Shown here piece after piece: positions 17,753 to 25,908 of a DNA stretch of 25,908 nucleotides. Within the stretch, counting starts at the first letter, position 1; each line of letters starts with the position of its first letter. Both the position numbers and the translations under genes were made by a program. This stretch comes from Chara braunii (Eukaryota; Streptophyta; Charophyceae; Charales; Characeae). The notes beneath the pieces are model-generated. The model did not search any database and was not told the DNA's origin. It was given only the letters and a program-made list of their open reading frames with translations. Location of the stretch: the NCBI GenBank assembly GCA_003427395.1, contig BFEA01000514.1:620193-646100 (forward strand). The letters are read 5' to 3'.

Positions 17753-17956
17753 ATTTGGCTCTATAATCGTGTTGTGTTTGGAAATTTCAAGCCGTATTTC
17801 ATTCATAAGTTCTCCGATTTAAACAGAAGAGAATTTTTCATGTTTTTACCTTTTGNAATTGGAGTTGTTTGGATGGGTGTTTATCCTGAGGTATTCCTAG
17901 AGTGTATGCATACCTCTGTAAGTAATTTAGTACAACATGGGAAATTTGGGCCCTAA
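17753..17956 (+). pseudogene. nad4: Mitochondrial NADH dehydrogenase subunit 4 (nad4), C-terminal fragment
   Basis: The frame reads IWLYNRVVFGNFKP, then HKFSDLNRREFFMFLPF, IGVVWMGVYPEVFLECMHTS and VSNLVQHGKF, then GP and stop. This is the C-terminal part of plant mitochondrial NAD4, a membrane subunit of respiratory complex I. About 67 residues of roughly 495 remain. Similarity begins at IWLYNR. The residues just upstream (KVGDLKKN) do not fit NAD4, so the left edge is a junction near 17752. One codon contains an N (17856, GNA). The fragment sits among microsatellites and unrelated repeats, which suggests mitochondrial DNA inserted in the nucleus rather than a working gene. No intron features were seen at its left edge. 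Confidence 0.85.
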
Positions 17957-18057
17957 AGGGCAACGATCACCAATGTCTCTTAATANTCTGTAAGTAATTT
18001 AGTACAACATGGGAAATTTGGGCCCTAAAGGGCAACGATCACCAATGTCTCTTAATA
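17915..18057 (+). repeat. 71-bp direct duplication of the nad4 3' end, separated by one N
   Basis: Positions 17915-17985 and 17987-18057 appear identical, from TCTGTAAGTAATTTAGTACA to CACCAATGTCTCTTAATA. They are separated only by an N at 17986. The unit holds the last codons of nad4 plus 3' flank. A single N between identical copies suggests an assembly gap join, though a true duplication is possible. Confidence 0.9.
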
Positions 18058-18440
18058 TACGTGAGCATATGTAATATACGTTGGCAAAAGAAAAGCCCCG
18101 AATTCGCAGTCCGGGGATGCACGTTGCGCATACTAATAATGATTAGAGTCTCCATCAGAGAAAGCGGTACTTAACCAGTGGGCTTACCTACAAACAAGCG
18201 TGAATGTCATTCACACAGAACAGAAGGCAGATGGGCGACTTCTTTTCCGCATTGATTTGATTCATTAGTGGATATAAGATGACACCAAAACAAACAAAAC
18301 AAATACATATTTGATGATTATTAAAACAAACACTCTCAAAAAAAGAAAAATAAAATTTCGTGTTACTTCATGGTGAATATAGTCTGCTAGAATTTCCTCT
18401 ATTCCTACATGCATATGCCAAAAAAGTAGGATATTTAACA
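18058..18440. other. Possible continuation of mitochondrial flank; no gene
   Basis: A hairpin GCCCCG...CGGGG occurs near 18094-18117, just downstream of nad4, and could be a transcript-end stem-loop of mitochondrial origin. The rest is A-rich with no ORF of note. Confidence 0.3.
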
Positions 18441-18531
18441 TGAACAGGAGTATACCTCCCCCTTTACAGTGCATCCGGAGACCTGAAGAAAAATGAACAG
18501 GAGTATACCGCCACCTTTACAGTGCTTCCTT
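18441..18531 (+). repeat. 53-bp imperfect tandem duplication with a link to the nad4 junction
   Basis: ATGAACAGGAGTATACC followed by CCTTTACAGTGC occurs at 18441 and 18494. Between the copies, GACCTGAAGAAAAAT (18481-18495) is identical to the 15 bases at 17738-17752 immediately left of the nad4 similarity. Confidence 0.8.
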
Positions 18532-19624
18532 TCATAACGTGCAAGTGTGCCATTAAGGCACCGGGGTGGACAGCCGGTGCTCAACGATCATCAATGTGCT
18601 CCCCCTTTACTGAAGCACCTGCATGTCACACAATAGAAAAGGAAAAAAAGCAAAAGATAAGGGCAATATGGCAGGGTCACCGCGAACTTTCACGAAAAAA
18701 ACACCCCCACATAACTACGTGTGTTGCATTGCTTGTATGAAAGCCGCGATGTGTTACGATCTTGAATAGAAACTGTGCTTCATGTTGCTGACTGTAGAGG
18801 CAAAACTGTTTCATTGGATCTACTCGTCTTGGTGGAAGAGGGGATGTGGTGGTGAAATTTCATAACACAGCATACGTGCGGTGCATCACTTGCAGGCAAG
18901 TTGTGGACTTGCGCCGCATAGCGCATGTGCACATGTGCCGGCGTATGTGATGTGGCGCATTTACAAAAAAAAAAAGAAAAAGAAAAGAAAAAGGATAGGC
19001 CGTGGTAATCACAAGTGTCTCTCACTTTTGAAAGTTGTAAGTGGACAGACAAATATTTTTTGGGGGACCACTTCATACTACTCATTGGATCATTCTCTTT
19101 TCCAAAAAAAAAAGCCCCGCTGCAAAGAATCAGGCTGAGCAGGGGTTCAATGCTTTTGGAAGGATATTCATTGAATTTTTGGCAGACCACAACAAGGTCA
19201 GCAATGTATTTTGGATTTGGATTCAGGTCTGTGTTCCAAGAGTTATGGGTTGTGAAAGCACTACAAACGCTACAGTAGCTGTCTCGTTGTTTTGTTTTTC
19301 TTTTTCTTACGTGCAGTGGCCTAAGGGCCTCGTTGCACTCATCGCAAAAGAAAAATGTGTGCCATGTACGGTTCCGGTTTCTTGGAGAAGATTCATTTTA
19401 CTTTGTACATTTGGTGAGTCGTGGAGTGAAGCGTTGAAAATCACAAGCCGCGTTTGTAAGTCAGTAACCTATAACTCTGAAACACGGATCTCAATTTCAA
19501 TTCGGAGCTACACCATATATATAGCTGGTCTGCTCCCTCTTTCCCTCTCCTGCCGATGGGACCCATGCCAATTTCTTTCAGGGACCTGTTGAAGTACTGG
19601 CAGGGGTTAAATGGATAATTTGAA

Positions 19625-19628
<4 letters not shown>
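18532..19628. other. Unassigned DNA with dispersed motif copy 4
   Basis: No gene is recognised. The motif CTTTGTACATTTGGTGAGTC then GTGGAGTGAAGCG lies at about 19399-19433, preceded by GAAGATTCATTTTA as in copy 1. A-rich runs occur at 18964-18992 and 19103-19115. Short frames contradict each other. Confidence 0.4.
19399..19433 (+). repeat. Dispersed 30-35-bp motif, copy 4
   Basis: CTTTGTACATTTGGTGAGTC then GTGGAGTGAAGCG; shares upstream TGCCATGT and GAAGATTCATT with copy 1. Confidence 0.55.

Positions 19629-19719
<91 letters not shown>
19629..19719. repeat. (CT)45 microsatellite
   Basis: An uninterrupted CT dinucleotide of about 91 bases. Poly(Leu-Ser) frames on one strand and poly(Arg-Glu) frames on the other are artefacts of it. 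Confidence 0.98.
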
Positions 19720-19721
<2 letters not shown>

Positions 19722-20345
19722 AGCTTGTATACATACATCATGGTTGCTTCTTTCTTTTTTTCGTTCTTCTGTTTTTTTTTGTGCAGCTTCGATCAGCACA
19801 CTGCGCACCGCACTTCGTTTATGCTCCGCAAGTATGTACCGCACCCATGCAATCATGCAGGCAGGCTGGCAAGCAGGAAAATACATTGAAACTCAGCAAT
19901 CATGCACACACACAAACTTAGACATCGCTGCAGGGTATGAGAATTTCAGCAAGTCACTCACACAAGCAGCAAATCACATAAAACAGCAGGTTTGCCGGTC
20001 GCTGCGATTTTGCAGGGCTTACGTAAATTGCAATCCGTGTCATCTGGTGTCGGTGGCCGCAAGCTATGGTCCTGCCCATGGCCAAGGGCAATTTCTGTTG
20101 TCGCTATCCACGGATGTTTTTTCTTAAAATAGCTTCAACTGCTGGTATTTTCTATAGTCCTCTCCGTATACAAGCCATGATTTTCGATAGGTGGGTCAAG
20201 TTTTGGTGGTTTAATAATGACATTATTGTGGTATGTGGACTTGTCCATATGGTGCTCTCACTAGTAGGAGCATTTGCTATTGCGGTTTTGCTTCTCTCTT
20301 TTTCATGCTTTTGCTTTTCGTTTCGCAGGTGAAACCACCAGTTCA
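19720..20345. other. Unassigned DNA
   Basis: No gene is recognised. A pyrimidine tract ending TTTCGCAG at about 20316-20330 resembles a splice acceptor. A short hydrophobic frame at about 20170-20330 has no known match. Confidence 0.3.
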
Positions 20346-20882
20346 CATGAATCTAAGCAGTGTTCTTACCGGTGTGCATGGTAAGAGAATTATGATTTAG
20401 CCTCGCGCCGGTAGTCAAAAAAAGGTGCAGTTCCGGGTTCTCTAGCCTTGAAAAGAGTCATTGTGAATGTGGGTATTTGTTCTCCCATTCCTGTTTTCAT
20501 TTTCATGTTTAGGTTAATAGGTTCCTCTTCTCGGAAAGAGAAATGGTATCTGGCCTTGTCTTCCTGTCGCATGTACCTAAGCAGTGTTTTTTTTCTACAG
20601 GGTAAGAACATTTTGATTTGGGACCGGACCGCTAGTGAAAAAAGGCGCAGTTCCAGGTTCTCATGTTTTTGAAAAGCGGCTTTGTCAACGTGGGTATTTG
20701 TGCTCCCATCTATTTTTGTGTGGTCTTTTTCTAGAGGACTTTCTGTTTTCATTTTTCTTTTGAGATTGTCTACTATCCTGTTTTCGTTTTTCTTTCTAGG
20801 TACCCTCCTCGGCACGAGTTCCTGTTTTATTTTCCTGTTTAGGTCTAATAGGCTGCCCTCTGAGTCAGAAAGAGGAATGGTA
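20346..20882 (+). repeat. Tandem duplication inside intron-like sequence upstream of cob
   Basis: Unit A (20346-20569) and unit B (20570-20882) share, in order, CTAAGCAGTGTT, GTAAGA...TTTTGATTT-like, AAAAAAGG.GCAGTTCC.GGTTCTC, GTGGGTATTTGT.CTCCCA, CCTGTTTT...TTTAGG and GAAAGAG.AATGGTAT. The offset is about 221 bases at first and 331 at the end, because unit B carries about 110 extra T-rich bases (20713-20820). The units are clearly diverged, so the duplication is old and not an assembly artefact. Confidence 0.8.
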
Positions 20883-20957
20883 TACGAAACTTGCACATAC
20901 GGTTCGAGAAAGGCTCTCTGATGCCAAGTTATGTATGAAGGCATTAGTTATGCTATT
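20875..20957 (+). other. Group II intron 3' end, degenerate domains V and VI
   Basis: GAATGGTATACGAAACTTGC followed by ACATACGGTTC (20875-20905) resembles group II intron domain V. The outer helix GAAT.GTAT/ATAC.GGTTC and a GAAA loop are visible. The 5' side reads GAAT where the catalytic domain expects GAGC, and the element is about three bases short, so the catalytic triad is not conserved. Downstream, GATGCC...GGCATT can form a domain VI-like stem ending in TTAGTTAT, a plausible AY-type 3' splice site near 20952-20957, directly before cob exon sequence. This fits an organellar intron that has decayed. Confidence 0.5.
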
Positions 20958-21200
20958 TCATTCAAAGATTTAGTAGGTTGGGTAGCCTTTGCAATATTTT
21001 TGTCCATTTTTGTTTTTTATGCACCTAACGTATTGGGACATCCTGACAATTATATACCTGCAAATCCGATGTCAACTCCAGCTCACATAGTGCCACAATG
21101 GTATTTTTTACCTATTTATGCAATTCTTCGTGGTATACTGAATAAATTAGGAGGTGTTGTTGCAATAGGTCTTGTCTTTGTTTCACTATTTGTTATTTTG
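20958..21200 (+). pseudogene. cob: Mitochondrial apocytochrome b (cob) exon fragment
   Basis: The frame reads [53 protein letters not shown] and [16 protein letters not shown]. It matches roughly residues 225-305 of plant cytochrome b, the membrane subunit of complex III, covering the loop and helix that form the Qo site. The near-universal PEWY motif is PQWY here (CAA at 21096-21098), and RSIPDKLGG is RGILNKLGG. Both suggest relaxed constraint. Similarity stops at about 21200, although the frame stays open to 21401 with unrelated residues. Upstream lies group II intron-like sequence, so the fragment begins at an exon boundary. It is most likely mitochondrial DNA inserted in the nucleus; a divergent native gene is less likely. 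Confidence 0.85.
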
Positions 21201-23100
21201 TCATTGGTATGGTCCCTCTTCGTGTCCTATTTTATCGTGTTTCAGACTGTGGATTGTATTCTGCGCTGCCTTTGCAGAAATTTGGGACAGCAAGACCACC
21301 GTTCTTCCTTTAAACGTAATGCTTATGTCTTGTATACAAGTCCTCAAAAAACAAATAACTTAAAAGACCACCGTTCTTCCCTTCTAACAACTTTTATCTG
21401 AGATTCATCTCAAAATTTTATACCATCACCAAAGTTAAAAATTAGAAACACGAAAGACAAATAATTTAAATATATTTTGTTAAATAGGAGAAAACAGAAG
21501 AAATGAAAAAAAAACAAATATATAGTGTGCAAAATCATGTTACAAACAACTTTTGCATCGGAATTATCCCGCTTTCCCAACCACACAAGCAAAAAATAAA
21601 AAACTAAAAAAGAGGTAATATTATCATAATCATGGTTGCCAGGCCCCGAACGTACAAAGGTCCCTAAGCTAACCCCCAAATGTTCGGCTGTTTTGGCCCC
21701 CTTACGGGGTCCAAACCTGAAGGGCTTCAGACTCCGCAAAAAGGTATTTTGGCACTTGAATATTATTATGTTTTTTTTATTTTGTTTTTGTGAGTTATTT
21801 GTGATGTAAGTTCTCTCTTAATTTTGAAGTCATTCTGTTCAACCAAAAAAAAATGAAAAATCAGCAAAGATGATGGTGTCGAAACGTGCTTTCTCACTCA
21901 CTAATTTGTTTTTTTTCTATTTTCACTTTCGTTTTTTTTTAATTTTGCGGCATAAAAAAATATTATTTTATTTAAGTTTATTTATAGATTGTCTCTTATG
22001 TAATATACACATATATTAATTTTTATGGCATTTGTCACAACGGAAAAAAAAAAAAAGCGAAATCGCCAAAGATGGATGTTTAAAAACGTGCTCGCCCACT
22101 CAATAATTTCATTCTCGTTTTATTTTTTTTAATTTTTATTATTATTATTTATTTTTAGTATTTAATTTTTATTTCAAATTTGGTAAAGAATTTGGATGTG
22201 ATATTGAGGCAAATGTTGTTCAGCTCTTCCGCATAACATTTTGTTTTTTCAATTTTTTGGAATGTTTTTTTTTTTGTTTTTTTTATCGACCGAAGGCGTC
22301 GAGAGGGGGTGCCGGACGTTTGGGCGTTCGGCCCGTCTCGAACGCCGACAGCCCTTATCATTATAATTCAAAAACTATTTTAACGTATTTTTAAAATATC
22401 TCATTTCTTTAAGGTTTTTGATTTTTTACTCGAGCTTGGTTGGGACTTTGGTGATAACCCCTAGGCAAAAGATATTTGAATTTGTATTGTTGCAAAATTC
22501 CGCAAAACATTTTTTTTTTTTAGACTATCACTCATGCCGCCTGGGTGATCTTACTTACCTCGATAGTTTGGTCATGCAAAGATTTAAAAGTAAAAAAATA
22601 TATACATATATTATGTTATCCAGAAAAAGAAATTGAACAAGTTTCAAGTATGTCACAAGGTTGCACATCAAAAACTTTACCAAATTATTTTTTATTTTTA
22701 TCTGGGCTACCAGCCAGGCCGCCAGGGTCTTTAACGGGTAGCCCAACCGGGCAAAAACCATGGAAAGGCCCAACACAAAAAACAAAAACTTCAAAAACTC
22801 AAAAATAAAACTACATGATACGTCAAAATAAAGCTGAAATTTTTTTTATTTTTTTTTTTTTTTTTTTGCCCGACCGGGCAAGTTGCTTAGGGTTAGTTTG
22901 GTAGACTAAATTTTGATTGTTTGTTTTGCCTAACCTGGGAAGTGCTCATGGACCACTCTGATGGGAAGTGTATGTACGTACGCATTTAGGTATGTACGAG
23001 TATATTAGCCTTTCGTACTTGTACGGAGTGCTACCCAATGTTTAACTTTCACTTATCCTATTAAAGCGAAAATATAAAAAATAAAAAACGTATTTTTGAC
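21201..23100. other. AT-rich block with GC-rich clusters; no gene
   Basis: From about 21400 the base composition drops to very AT-rich, with many T- and A-runs. Within it sit short GC-rich islands near 21642-21735, 22287-22350, 22710-22760 and 22868-22880. A 17-bp direct repeat, AAGACCACCGTTCTTCC, lies at 21292-21308 and 21364-21380. A near-palindromic GCCC-R-CCGGGC element appears at 22741-22752 (GCCCAACCGGGC) and 22868-22879 (GCCCGACCGGGC). Its reverse complement is at 23116-23127 (GCCCGGTTGGGC). Confidence 0.6.
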
Positions 23101-23210
23101 TAGGAAGATTCTCATGCCCGGTTGGGCACCCGGGCGTAACGTTGTCGAGCGCACGGTCCCCGCTGGGGGGACCTTATCGGCCGTGTTAGAGAGAGAGAGA
23201 GAGGGAGAGA

Positions 23211-23304
23211 GGTGTGATCCACTAGGAGGTGTGATCCACTAGGAAGATGTGATCCACTAGGAGGTGTGATCCACTAGGAGGTGTATCCACTAGGAAGATG
23301 TGTG
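23211..23304 (+). repeat. 17-21-bp minisatellite
   Basis: GGTGTGATCCACTAGGA and variants (AAGATGTGATCCACTAGG, GGTGTATCCACTAGGA) occur five times in tandem, preceded by a GA-rich run at about 23188-23210. Confidence 0.9.
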
Positions 23305-23595
23305 TGAGAAGAGGAGGGGGGGGAAGAGAGCAGGGAGGTGTGGTGGCATGCGACTCCATCTATAACAGCCGGTCCGACAAAGTATTGAAGTTGGTTTAAT
23401 GACCGTGAATTTGGCCTCGAATGTGGCCCGTATGTGCTGGAGGATGGCCAGTACAGGGTCTGACTGCGTGGTGGGGCCCGAACAAGCGGCCGCAGAGGTG
23501 GGAATCTCCATCGAGTCAGACGTGGTGTCACGAGCTAGGAACGCAAGGCCTTCGCTGATGGAGCGGGAGAGACTTGCAAAGTCAACACTTTGCAT
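23290..23595 (-). CDS. Hypothetical ORF in a GC-rich island, strand uncertain
   Basis: I do not recognise this. From the ATG at 23595 the minus strand encodes 101 residues (MQSVDFASLSRSISEGLAFL, then ...SDPVLAILQHIRATFEAKF). The frame is open further upstream to about 23826 without a conventional start. The middle has the look of a soluble helical protein and might belong to a retrotransposon Gag-like protein, but this is a guess. The C-terminus runs into the minisatellite. A plus-strand ATG frame at 23399-23737 (112 residues; Arg/Ala/Glu-rich) overlaps it, so at most one is real. The GC-rich island in AT-rich surroundings suggests a separate origin. Confidence 0.25.
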   Translation of the reverse strand: MQSVDFASLSRSISEGLAFLARDTTSDSMEIPTSAAACSGPTTQSDPVLAILQHIRATFEAKFTVIKPTSILCRTGCYRWSRMPPHLPALFPPLLFSHTSS

Positions 23596-23739
23596 AGAAT
23601 CAGGGTATAAAGAAGATGAAGAGGGGGAAAAGGGGGACCGCTCAGTGGCAGCGATCGGCGCGTCAAAGCGAGCGAGTCGGTGTGCAGCGCGGGCGTCTCG
23701 AGTCTGCGTTAGGGGACTGGGAAAAGAAGGCTCGTAGAA

Positions 23740-25735
23740 ATAGAGTCTAACAAATTTATGAAGTTGAATGAAAAAAAATTCAGAATCAGATTGAGGGAGG
23801 GAGAGAAAAATTCTCAATTCCAGCAAGAAAATGAGAGGAGATTTTCACAGAATGGCGTGGGGCATAAAGGAAAGCATGCATAAGACAATCACAAAGTCAA
23901 AATAAAATTCTGAAACTATTTGGACGTAAATTCGGAATTGAAAAAAAATTGAAGCAAAATTCAAGGAATTTCAAAAATATTCATCAAAATTTCCAAAAGA
24001 GATGATAAAACATGTACAGATGAATACAGAGGAGGATTTCAGATTAAAATGGACAATTTGTTAACGTGTTTTTGGAATTAAGTTAATTTCAAAGGTGATT
24101 TGAAATAAAAATAAAAGACTAATTTCTGACTGAAGAATTTATGATGAAATGGTAGAAAGAATTGAATGACAGTCAAGTAAATTGAATTGGGAGGAATTTC
24201 AAATTTTTTTAGATAAATTAATAAATTGTATCGACATGTTGTAAAATTAAGAAGAATTTCAAAAAAATTTCAAAAGAATTTCAAAACGAATTGCGGAATT
24301 TTAGAATTTTACGAGGGATATAAAGTAGAAGTAAAGTGGACGTCAAAAGGATTAAATTTAGTAAATTTTAAATTTTATTTTATGAATTTATGAAATAAAG
24401 CCAAATTTTAAACTAATTTATGAAAGAATTTGATATAAATAAAGAATTTCACGTAACTTTTGAACAAAATGGCCGAAATTTATTCCGTTTGCGGAGTTGG
24501 AAGAAGGCAGAACGAAGATTAATCCCACCGAATTAGGTTGGCGTTCCGCACAGGAGGATGAACGACATTGTCAAACAAACACAAAAAGAGGATATACGTG
24601 TCACACGCATTAGGAATTTTGGATGATGTGACCAATTGGGTGGGATGGGAGAGGAGGGATGGGGGAATGGGGAGAAGATAGAAGAAGAGGAAAAAAATTG
24701 GAAATTTGGGAGAGGTTGGCGGAAGGAAGGAAAAAAATTAGTAAATGACAATAAAAATTTTCGGTAGGAAGAAATTTTAAATGACAATAAAACATTTCGG
24801 GCTATTTTCCATGACAAAAAGCGGAAAAATTAAAATTGGAATAAATAAAAAAAATTAAAAAAAAAATTGCTATATGTTGAGGGGTTATTTTAAATTTTTA
24901 ACGAATTTAATTGATAATTATGAAAATAATTCAAATCGGGATTTCCGAATTACTTTAAAAAAAAAAAAAAATGTTGGAAAAGAAAAAGATTAAATTCGAA
25001 AAAAATATATGATGATTTAGATTTAAATTTATTTAAAAAAAAACGTGAAATTTCGAAAGAAAATATTTTCGAATTACGGGGAAATTTTTTTTGAAAACAA
25101 TTAGGAAGAGGAAATTTTTAAAATATTTGGCAAGAATTTTTCAAAGGAAAATGTCGACATTTCAGAAAAAGGATAATTAATTTCGAATAAAGAGATTAAT
25201 TCAGTCGTGAATTAATTGAATTTAGTCGAAATTCATTGAGGGGTTTAGAATATCATTTTTAAAAGAAAAGTACTTTCAAAAAAGAGTTTCGAATTTCAAC
25301 AAAAATTGCGAAAAGAAATTGTGAATTAAAATACTGGGAAAAATAATTAATTAGAATTATTTTTGAATTTTGAAAAGAAATATCGAAAAATAAATTAATT
25401 AATTCTAGCTTATTTTCAAAATTTTGGGAAAAAAATAAAATAAAAAAAATAAAAAATAAAAAAATAAGTAGAAATATTTTGAAAAAGAAATGTTGAAAAA
25501 AAAATATCGAAAAAGAGTTAAGTTAATTCTAAAATATTTTCGAATTACAAAATTTCGGAAAATTAAATTTGTTTTCAAATTTCAAAGAAGAAATGCCGAG
25601 AAAGAAATGATTAAATCCTATGTATTTCGAAAATTTCGAAAAAGAAAATACGTTTGAGAAAGAAATGAGTATTTTCGAACGTACAAAAATATATATATAT
25701 ATAATGAATGCTATAAATAAATGAATTTTGATGTA
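23740..25735. other. Very AT-rich intergenic DNA with recurring AATTTC words
   Basis: About 2 kb with no gene. Words such as GAATTTC, AAATTTCG, AATTAATT and GAAAAAGAAAT recur densely without a fixed period. A more mixed segment at about 24480-24680 holds only short frames. An (AT)n run occurs at about 25689-25702. Confidence 0.6.
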
Positions 25736-25908
25736 AAATCGAGGGCGGAGGGATCCTATCTACTATTGATTGGGTGGTAGCGTGGTAGGTAGGGCACGGG
25801 TAGATTGGTGATGATGATGATGATGTTGATGATAGGTCGGGGACGTGGGGGAGGGGGACAGTTGCGCAGGGTGGAAGAGCGGACCCGGGGGTCGCACACG
25901 GGTTGCGC
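25736..25908. other. Return to GC-rich DNA with a GAT repeat
   Basis: An abrupt change from AT-rich to GC-rich sequence at about 25740. A GATGAT trinucleotide repeat lies at about 25809-25833. No gene is recognised before the window ends. Confidence 0.6.

Noticed and set aside
19441-19889. Frames of poly(Arg-Glu) and poly(Leu-Ser) up to 183 codons
   Set aside because: Produced by the CT microsatellite rather than coding.
20931-20960. ATG at 20931 as start of a cob-like protein
   Set aside because: The first ten codons do not match cytochrome b and fit the 3' end of the preceding intron; cob similarity starts at about 20961.
22548-22562. CTTACTTACCTCG, similar to the U1 snRNA 5' end
   Set aside because: The match stops after the splice-site-like ACTTACCT and no U1 stem follows.
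1-25908. CRISPR arrays, bacterial operons or phage genes
   Set aside because: No regularly spaced repeats with unique spacers, no gene clusters with ribosome binding sites; all recognisable parts are eukaryotic or organellar.

Overview
The window looks like nuclear DNA of a streptophyte (green alga or land plant). A charophyte such as Chara is my best guess, but this is inference. The support is plant-type mitochondrial nad4 and cob fragments and plant-type U6 and U2 snRNA sequence. The context is also eukaryotic: long microsatellites, homopolymer runs, polypyrimidine-AG tracts resembling splice acceptors, no operons and no long conserved protein gene. Single N positions (17856, 17986) point to a draft assembly with closed gaps.

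Layout. 1-4.6 kb: an AC microsatellite, mostly unassigned DNA and one repeat-rich Ser/Gln/Pro ORF (1916-2515). 4659-4783: a 3'-truncated U6 snRNA retrocopy with matching target-site duplications. 5.0-7.1 kb: G-rich tracts, including a (GGGT)4 quadruplex motif and a degenerate G-rich tandem repeat. 7.9-8.6 kb: a tandem repeat field ending in two copies of a TATA-containing promoter-like module, followed by weak ORFs on both strands. 10.4-10.75 kb: an in-frame 120-bp tandem repeat. 12.9-13.9 kb: a cluster of small-RNA sequences, made of a U2-like gene or pseudogene, a tRNA-derived SINE-like head and two convergent U6 copies. 15.5-16.75 kb: C/T-rich minisatellites and a nearly intact tRNA-Trp(CCA)-like sequence. 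17.75-18.06 kb: the 3' end of nad4 with a duplicated tail. 19.63-19.72 kb: a 91-bp CT microsatellite. 20.35-21.2 kb: a duplicated group II intron 3' portion followed by a cob exon fragment with an altered Qo-site motif. 21.4-25.9 kb: an AT-rich block with short GC-rich clusters, a GC-rich island (23.1-23.75 kb) holding a minisatellite and overlapping ORFs, and terminal simple repeats.

No working pathway or operon is visible. Most recognisable parts are copies of other genomic RNAs or of organelle DNA placed in repeat-rich nuclear sequence. The most unusual parts are the tail-to-tail pair of U6 copies sharing the same internal insertions, the U2-like sequence with an altered branch-point-pairing segment but a compensated stem IIa, and the U6 retrocopy. 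Protein-coding calls are weak and marked so.
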